A stretch of 9,118 bases of DNA from an uncultured Chlamydiae bacterium (lineage in GTDB: Bacteria > Chlamydiota > Chlamydiia > Chlamydiales > Rhabdochlamydiaceae). Made by a program: the position numbers and the translations under genes. The stretch covers positions 1-9,118 of the forward strand of contig CAIPRZ010000115.1 in NCBI GenBank assembly GCA_903867585.1, in the 5' to 3' direction. A model generated the notes under the pieces. It was not told the origin of the DNA. It searched no databases and saw nothing but the letters and a program-made list of their open reading frames with translations. The first letter of the stretch is position 1; every line of letters starts with the position of its first letter. Below are positions 6,327 through 9,118 of the stretch, in pieces.

Positions 6327-7376
6327 TTAGAAGTCAAATCTCATACCAAGTGTCCATCCACTCATTGTGAAATCACGACCTGATAATCCTACAAGATTAT
6401 CAAATTCATAATTCAGACCATAATTGTTAACGTCTGAATTGCTATCAAAATCATGGAGCATGTTGAAGAAGATATGCTGCTCAAAACCAAAATTAAAACC
6501 TACATGGTAGCGATCATCATAGAAGTTTCTATCCCAACGAAGACCAAGAGCAAGATCTAGGTTAGCTTTAGTATTTTCAAGATGTCCTGCGGTGTTGTAA
6601 CCAGCAAGACTTGTACTATCTGAATTAACTTGCAAGGTAGGTTTTGAATAACCAAAAAGACCAGCTAATGCTACATTACCATAAAGGCTTATGCCACAAC
6701 CAAAGGTCCAAACAGTATCAAGACCACCTAATACCCCCATACCCCAGAAGTGTTCATTCATTTGAGTGCTAGTAACTTCACCTGATGGAATAATTGTATC
6801 TAATGAATTAGTTGTATTTTGATCATTATCTAAAAATACATTACGAAGACCGAATTTTGGTCTAATACGTAGGTATTTAGAAACAAAGAACTGACGACCT
6901 TGCTCTACATCAAACATGTTAAAATTCACAGTCCAATAATTGGAAGCAGCAGTTAGGCTATCTCCGGACATATTAAATAGTGTTGAACCCACAGGAGCAG
7001 TTACACTTGAAGTTGTAGAAACATTGAATCTTGTATAGGTACCCACAACATCCCATTTATCATGAGGGATATTATAACCAGCAGCTACTCTAAATCCCCA
7101 CTTATATTGCTGATCTATACTGTACGCTGTTGAGCTATTAATGCCGTCTACCCTTGAATAGGCATAAGGTGTTGATTCTTGAGAAATTTTAAATACAAGC
7201 GCTTCTGCTGTAAAGAAGACATTAGCGCCTCCTGTTACTCCCCAGCGGCCTGAAGGATTAGGAACAGATACCGGTCCTGGCATCTTCTTGGATGTTGATT
7301 GATTGCTTTGTTCGGCTTGGACAGACAATGCTGAGAAAGCCACAAGAGCTAATACTGTTTTAAACGTGTTTTTCAT
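6327..7376 (-). CDS. MOMP-like / Lpg1974-type beta-barrel outer membrane protein (349 aa)
   Basis: This is a predicted outer-membrane porin-like protein. The signal peptide is clear: MKNTFK, a hydrophobic core, and a VQA cleavage site after residue 21. A Ser/Gln/Lys-rich linker follows, then NPSGRWGVTGGANVFFTAEALVFK (40-63), the first transmembrane strand region. Further conserved blocks are YKWGFRVAAGYNIPHDKWDVVGTYTRF (91-117), FDVEQGRQFFVSKYLRIRPKFGLRNVFL (155-182), HFWGMGVLGGLD (209-220), LALGLRWDRNFYDDRYHVGFNFGFEQHIFFNM (275-306) and the terminal GWTLGMRFDF beta-signal. Segments between them (about 118-148, 183-207, 245-270, 307-330) are polar and variable, as expected for surface loops. 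It has one Cys. GGGGA (7386-7390) sits nine bases before ATG. It is monocistronic by its flanking terminators. A general-diffusion porin or adhesin role is inferred from family behaviour. Confidence 0.85.
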   Translation of the reverse strand: MKNTFKTVLALVAFSALSVQAEQSNQSTSKKMPGPVSVPNPSGRWGVTGGANVFFTAEALVFKISQESTPYAYSRVDGINSSTAYSIDQQYKWGFRVAAGYNIPHDKWDVVGTYTRFNVSTTSSVTAPVGSTLFNMSGDSLTAASNYWTVNFNMFDVEQGRQFFVSKYLRIRPKFGLRNVFLDNDQNTTNSLDTIIPSGEVTSTQMNEHFWGMGVLGGLDTVWTFGCGISLYGNVALAGLFGYSKPTLQVNSDSTSLAGYNTAGHLENTKANLDLALGLRWDRNFYDDRYHVGFNFGFEQHIFFNMLHDFDSNSDVNNYGLNYEFDNLVGLSGRDFTMSGWTLGMRFDF

Positions 7377-7410
7377 AAGGTGATTTCCCCATGGTTAAAT
7401 CTGGTTACCC

Positions 7411-7425
7411 CTACCTTATTGGTAG
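7411..7425 (-). promoter_or_regulatory. Small inverted repeat in the 5' leader of the 349-aa porin gene
   Basis: CTACC-AATAA-GGTAG on the minus strand forms a perfect 5-bp stem 35 bases upstream of the ATG and just downstream of the candidate promoter. It could be a leader hairpin or an operator near the transcript start. It is short enough to be chance. Confidence 0.25.
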
Positions 7426-7434
7426 TTATTTTTC

Positions 7435-7464
7435 ACCATATGAAGAAAAGCCCAATTTAGGCAA
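7435..7464 (-). promoter_or_regulatory. Candidate promoter of the 349-aa porin gene
   Basis: On the minus strand TTGCCT (7459-7464) and TATGGT (7435-7440) are 18 bp apart, each matching the sigma-70 consensus at 4 of 6 positions. An A9 tract (complement of 7476-7484) lies about 12 bp upstream of the -35, where an UP-like element would be. The predicted leader is about 50 nt. Confidence 0.3.
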
Positions 7465-7487
7465 ACAAAAAATAATTTTTTTTTACA

Positions 7488-7526
7488 AAAGAAAAAGGCC
7501 TAGGTAATTTCTTACCTAGGCCTTTT
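7488..7526 (-). terminator. Strong intrinsic terminator of the 303-aa porin gene
   Basis: A perfect 15-bp inverted repeat (AAAAGGCCTAGGTAA 7493-7507 with its complement at 7512-7526, loop TTTC) lies 26 bases after the stop. The minus strand continues TTTTTCTTTTG, giving a U-rich tail. It is the longest perfect hairpin in the window. Confidence 0.9.
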
Positions 7527-7551
7527 GAGAATCAAGATCTAAACTTATAGC

Positions 7552-8463
7552 TTAGAAATCAAATCTTGCCCCAAGAGCGATCCCTTGAAGATTATAGCTA
7601 TTACCAAATATATCATCTATGGCTTGGCCAGAAAAATTTTGAGCTCCATACGTAGTTAATATATGGTGTTCATAACCTGCATTGATAGAAAAATGGTAGG
7701 CATCATCTGAGAAATTCTTATCCCAACGTAGACCTAATTGAAGATCATATTGATTGCTCATACCTGCGTATTTAAAGGCACTATTATAATTTCCATCGTA
7801 GTTGTTATATTCTGTACCATCTAAATAGTAGTTCTGAGTTGTAACAAAAGTTGCATAGCCAAGATTTGCATAGATGCTAAATTCACTAGCTAGCTTCCAA
7901 TAAGTTTCGCAACCAATTTCTCCACCGTACATACTATATTTAATTTCTTCTGATGAGCTGTAGTTAGTAGAATCTGCAAAGGTGTTAGTAAGCCAAATAC
8001 CTCTAAAACCAAAGTGAGGGCGTACTTTTAGCCTTTCGCTAATTTTAAACATTCTTCCAAGATCAGCGTCACCTACGTTGTAATTGCTTTTTAGATTTTG
8101 TTTGGAATCTGCAAAAGTCTGCTGAGTATCCAAACCATAATTTTCTGTCTTGTTGTAACGTAGACCTGTGTAGACTAAAACTGCATCCCATCCATCAAAA
8201 GGAGTGTTATAACCAAGAGCTACACGAGCTGCTGGTTGAAAATTAGCAGTAACGTTAACTGTTGGTCTGAACCAAACGACTTCACCTGTTAGGAAAACGT
8301 TTTGATCAGCACTTGTTCCCCAACGTGCTGTTGGATTTGGATCCATTGATTGGTGCTGAGTGTTGTGTTTCATATTTACTGAAGAAACAGGCTTTACCTG
8401 AGTATTAGCATGAGCTACAAGTGTTAAACTTACAGCTAAAAGACTTTTTAACATTATTTTCAT
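7552..8463 (-). CDS. MOMP-like / Lpg1974-type beta-barrel outer membrane protein, short-loop form (303 aa)
   Basis: This is a predicted outer-membrane porin-like protein paralogous to the 349-aa neighbour. The signal peptide (1-19) ends in AHA, followed by a polar Gln/His-rich linker. Shared blocks are NPTARWGTSADQNVFLTGEVVWFRP (43-67), ARVALGYNTPFDGWDAVLVYTGLRYN (79-104), GDADLGRMFKISERLKVRPHFGFRGIWL (131-158), LQLGLRWDKNFSDDAYHFSINAGYEHHIL (241-269) and the terminal IALGARFDF beta-signal. It is about 45 residues shorter than the 349-aa paralog. Much of the loss lies between WFRP and ARVALGYN, where about 25 residues of the first variable loop are missing. AAGGGA (8472-8477) lies eight bases before ATG 8463; a second ATG at codon 4 (8454) is a possible start. 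It has one Cys. It is flanked by hairpins on both sides and so is probably transcribed alone. Confidence 0.84.
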   Translation of the reverse strand: MKIMLKSLLAVSLTLVAHANTQVKPVSSVNMKHNTQHQSMDPNPTARWGTSADQNVFLTGEVVWFRPTVNVTANFQPAARVALGYNTPFDGWDAVLVYTGLRYNKTENYGLDTQQTFADSKQNLKSNYNVGDADLGRMFKISERLKVRPHFGFRGIWLTNTFADSTNYSSSEEIKYSMYGGEIGCETYWKLASEFSIYANLGYATFVTTQNYYLDGTEYNNYDGNYNSAFKYAGMSNQYDLQLGLRWDKNFSDDAYHFSINAGYEHHILTTYGAQNFSGQAIDDIFGNSYNLQGIALGARFDF

Positions 8464-8485
8464 AATAAGATTCCCTTATTTAGAT

Positions 8486-8499
8486 TCTTGGGTTCAAGA
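8486..8499 (-). promoter_or_regulatory. Small inverted repeat in the 5' leader of the 303-aa porin gene
   Basis: TCTTG-AACC-CAAGA on the minus strand is a perfect 5-bp stem with a 4-nt loop, ending 22 bases before the ATG. It parallels leader inverted repeats of the two neighbouring porin genes but shares no sequence with them. Its significance is uncertain. Confidence 0.25.
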
Positions 8500-8543
8500 G
8501 CTTTTTTCAATTTAAAAGCATAAACTCAAATTAGAAAATTTAT

Positions 8544-8567
8544 TGAAATAGTGCAATCACTATTTCA
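8544..8567 (-). terminator. Hairpin downstream of the truncated porin gene, likely terminator
   Basis: A perfect 10-bp inverted repeat (TGAAATAGTG 8544-8553 with CACTATTTCA 8558-8567, loop of 4) lies about 20 bases past the stop at 8588. On the minus strand the tail is ATAAATTTTC, a weak T tract, so termination may be partial. The spacing matches the other porin-gene terminators. Confidence 0.6.
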
Positions 8568-8587
8568 TATAATTTTTTTTTCTACTC

Positions 8588-9043
8588 CTAAAAATCGGCT
8601 CTAACCCCAAAAGTAAATCCCTGTAAAGTGAAGTCTCTTCCTGAAATTCCTTCAAGTTGGGTAGCTATGGGATAGCTGTAGGTGCTTTTATTCATATTAA
8701 AAAAAGTGTGCGTTTCAAATCCCACATTGCACCCAATATGGAGCTTTTCATTATAGAAGTTTTTATCCCATTGAAAACCAATAGCAAGATCTAAACAGCT
8801 TTTAGAGGCTTTTTGCTGACTAACAGTGACTGTTGTAGTACCTGCAGTTGAATAAGATTGATCGGAAAGACTGGGTTGAAAAAAGCCAAATAGAGTAGAA
8901 ACTTTAGCCGTTCCATAGAGGTTGAATTGGTAATTCATATTCCAAAACATATCAACGCCAGCAAGGGGCCCCATTCCCCAGAAATGAACATTATTTGTAT
9001 CTTTAAAATGTTTACGAGGAAGTTCTTGCTTATATGTTCTAGA
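8588..9043 (-). pseudogene. 3' remnant of a fourth MOMP-like outer membrane protein gene, interrupted by a 14-bp tandem array
   Basis: Only the C-terminal 151 residues are open on the minus strand. Homology to the 349-aa paralog is strong from HFWGMGPLAGVDMFWN onward (paralog residues 209-224) and continues through LAIGFQWDKNFYNEKLHIGCNVGFETHTFFNM to the final GFTFGVRADF beta-signal. The frame extends upstream of the internal ATG (8974) to 9043 through residues that still read sensibly (RTYKQELPRKHFKDTNNV), then meets TAA at 9044-9046 inside the repeat. The expected first ~200 residues and the signal peptide are not connected in frame. ATG 8974 is not a credible start because it lacks an export signal and begins inside a conserved strand. 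The gene is either a true pseudogene split by repeat expansion, or intact in the cell and mis-assembled here. It has two Cys, against one in each intact paralog. Confidence 0.65.
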
Positions 9044-9118
9044 TTATATGTTCTAGGTTATATGTTCTAGGTTATATGTTCTAGGTTATATGTTCTAGGT
9101 TATATGTTCTAGGTTATA
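9022..9118. repeat. 14-bp tandem array, about 6.9 copies, running off the window end
   Basis: The unit is GTTCTAGGTTATAT, with copies starting at 9022, 9036, 9050, 9064, 9078, 9092 and 9106 (last one cut by the edge). The first copy differs at two positions and the second at one; the rest are identical. The period is not a multiple of three. The minus-strand unit contains both TAA and TAG, so any two adjacent copies close all three minus frames; the plus strand TAG similarly closes every frame within three copies. There are no spacers, so this is not CRISPR. No gene is seen in this stretch. Confidence 0.95.

Noticed and set aside
8588..8974. A functional 128-aa protein starting at the internal ATG 8974
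   Set aside because: It would begin within a conserved barrel strand (HFWGMG) and lack a signal peptide; it is a remnant of a longer gene.
9022..9118. CRISPR array, attachment site or telomere-like end
   Set aside because: There are no spacers, the unit is only 14 bp, and there is no integrase or terminal structure in view; a simple tandem repeat explains it.

Overview
The window is AT-rich and looks like a chromosomal segment of a Gram-negative obligate intracellular bacterium. An environmental chlamydia (Chlamydiota outside the genus Chlamydia, such as the Parachlamydia, Waddlia or Simkania type) fits best. This rests on three things: a Kdo/LPS gene, a complete sufBCDS iron-sulfur operon, and a tandem family of MOMP-like/Lpg1974-like beta-barrel outer-membrane proteins. 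The assignment is inference from gene content; there is no rRNA or tRNA here to fix it.

Left part (1-5128, + strand): the window opens inside the 3' end of kdsB (CMP-Kdo synthetase), which is followed by a weak terminator-like hairpin. A 118-bp gap with a candidate extended -10 promoter leads into sufB-sufC-sufD-sufS. These four genes are packed with 1-bp, 15-bp and overlapping junctions and are almost certainly one transcript. They encode the SufBC2D scaffold/ATPase and the SufS cysteine desulfurase. All key SufB, SufC and SufS residues are visible. No SufE/SufU sulfur-transfer partner and no A-type carrier is present, so these must lie elsewhere.

Right part (5176-9118, - strand): a strong bidirectional terminator separates sufS from a convergent run of paralogous outer-membrane protein genes. 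Three are intact (341, 349 and 303 aa). Each has a signal peptide, a variable middle, a conserved block resembling G-x-x-WD-x-x-F-x-D-x-x-Y, and a C-terminal aromatic beta-signal ending in Asp-Phe. Each is followed by its own hairpin, so they appear to be separately transcribed units. A fourth copy keeps only its C-terminal ~140 residues. Its reading frame runs into a 14-bp tandem array (9022 to the end of the window) with stops in all frames. That gene is therefore broken, or the sequence has collapsed or ended in the repeat.

Most unusual element: the 14-bp minisatellite that interrupts the fourth porin-like gene and continues past the window edge. Its first copies are diverged and still code in the gene's frame, which suggests the array grew out of the gene itself. 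Secondary points are the hairpin followed by six T in the 5' leader of the 341-aa porin gene, A/T homopolymers upstream of each porin gene, and a Cys-to-Ala change next to the SufD interface histidine. I do not see a defence system, CRISPR array, transposase or RNA gene.
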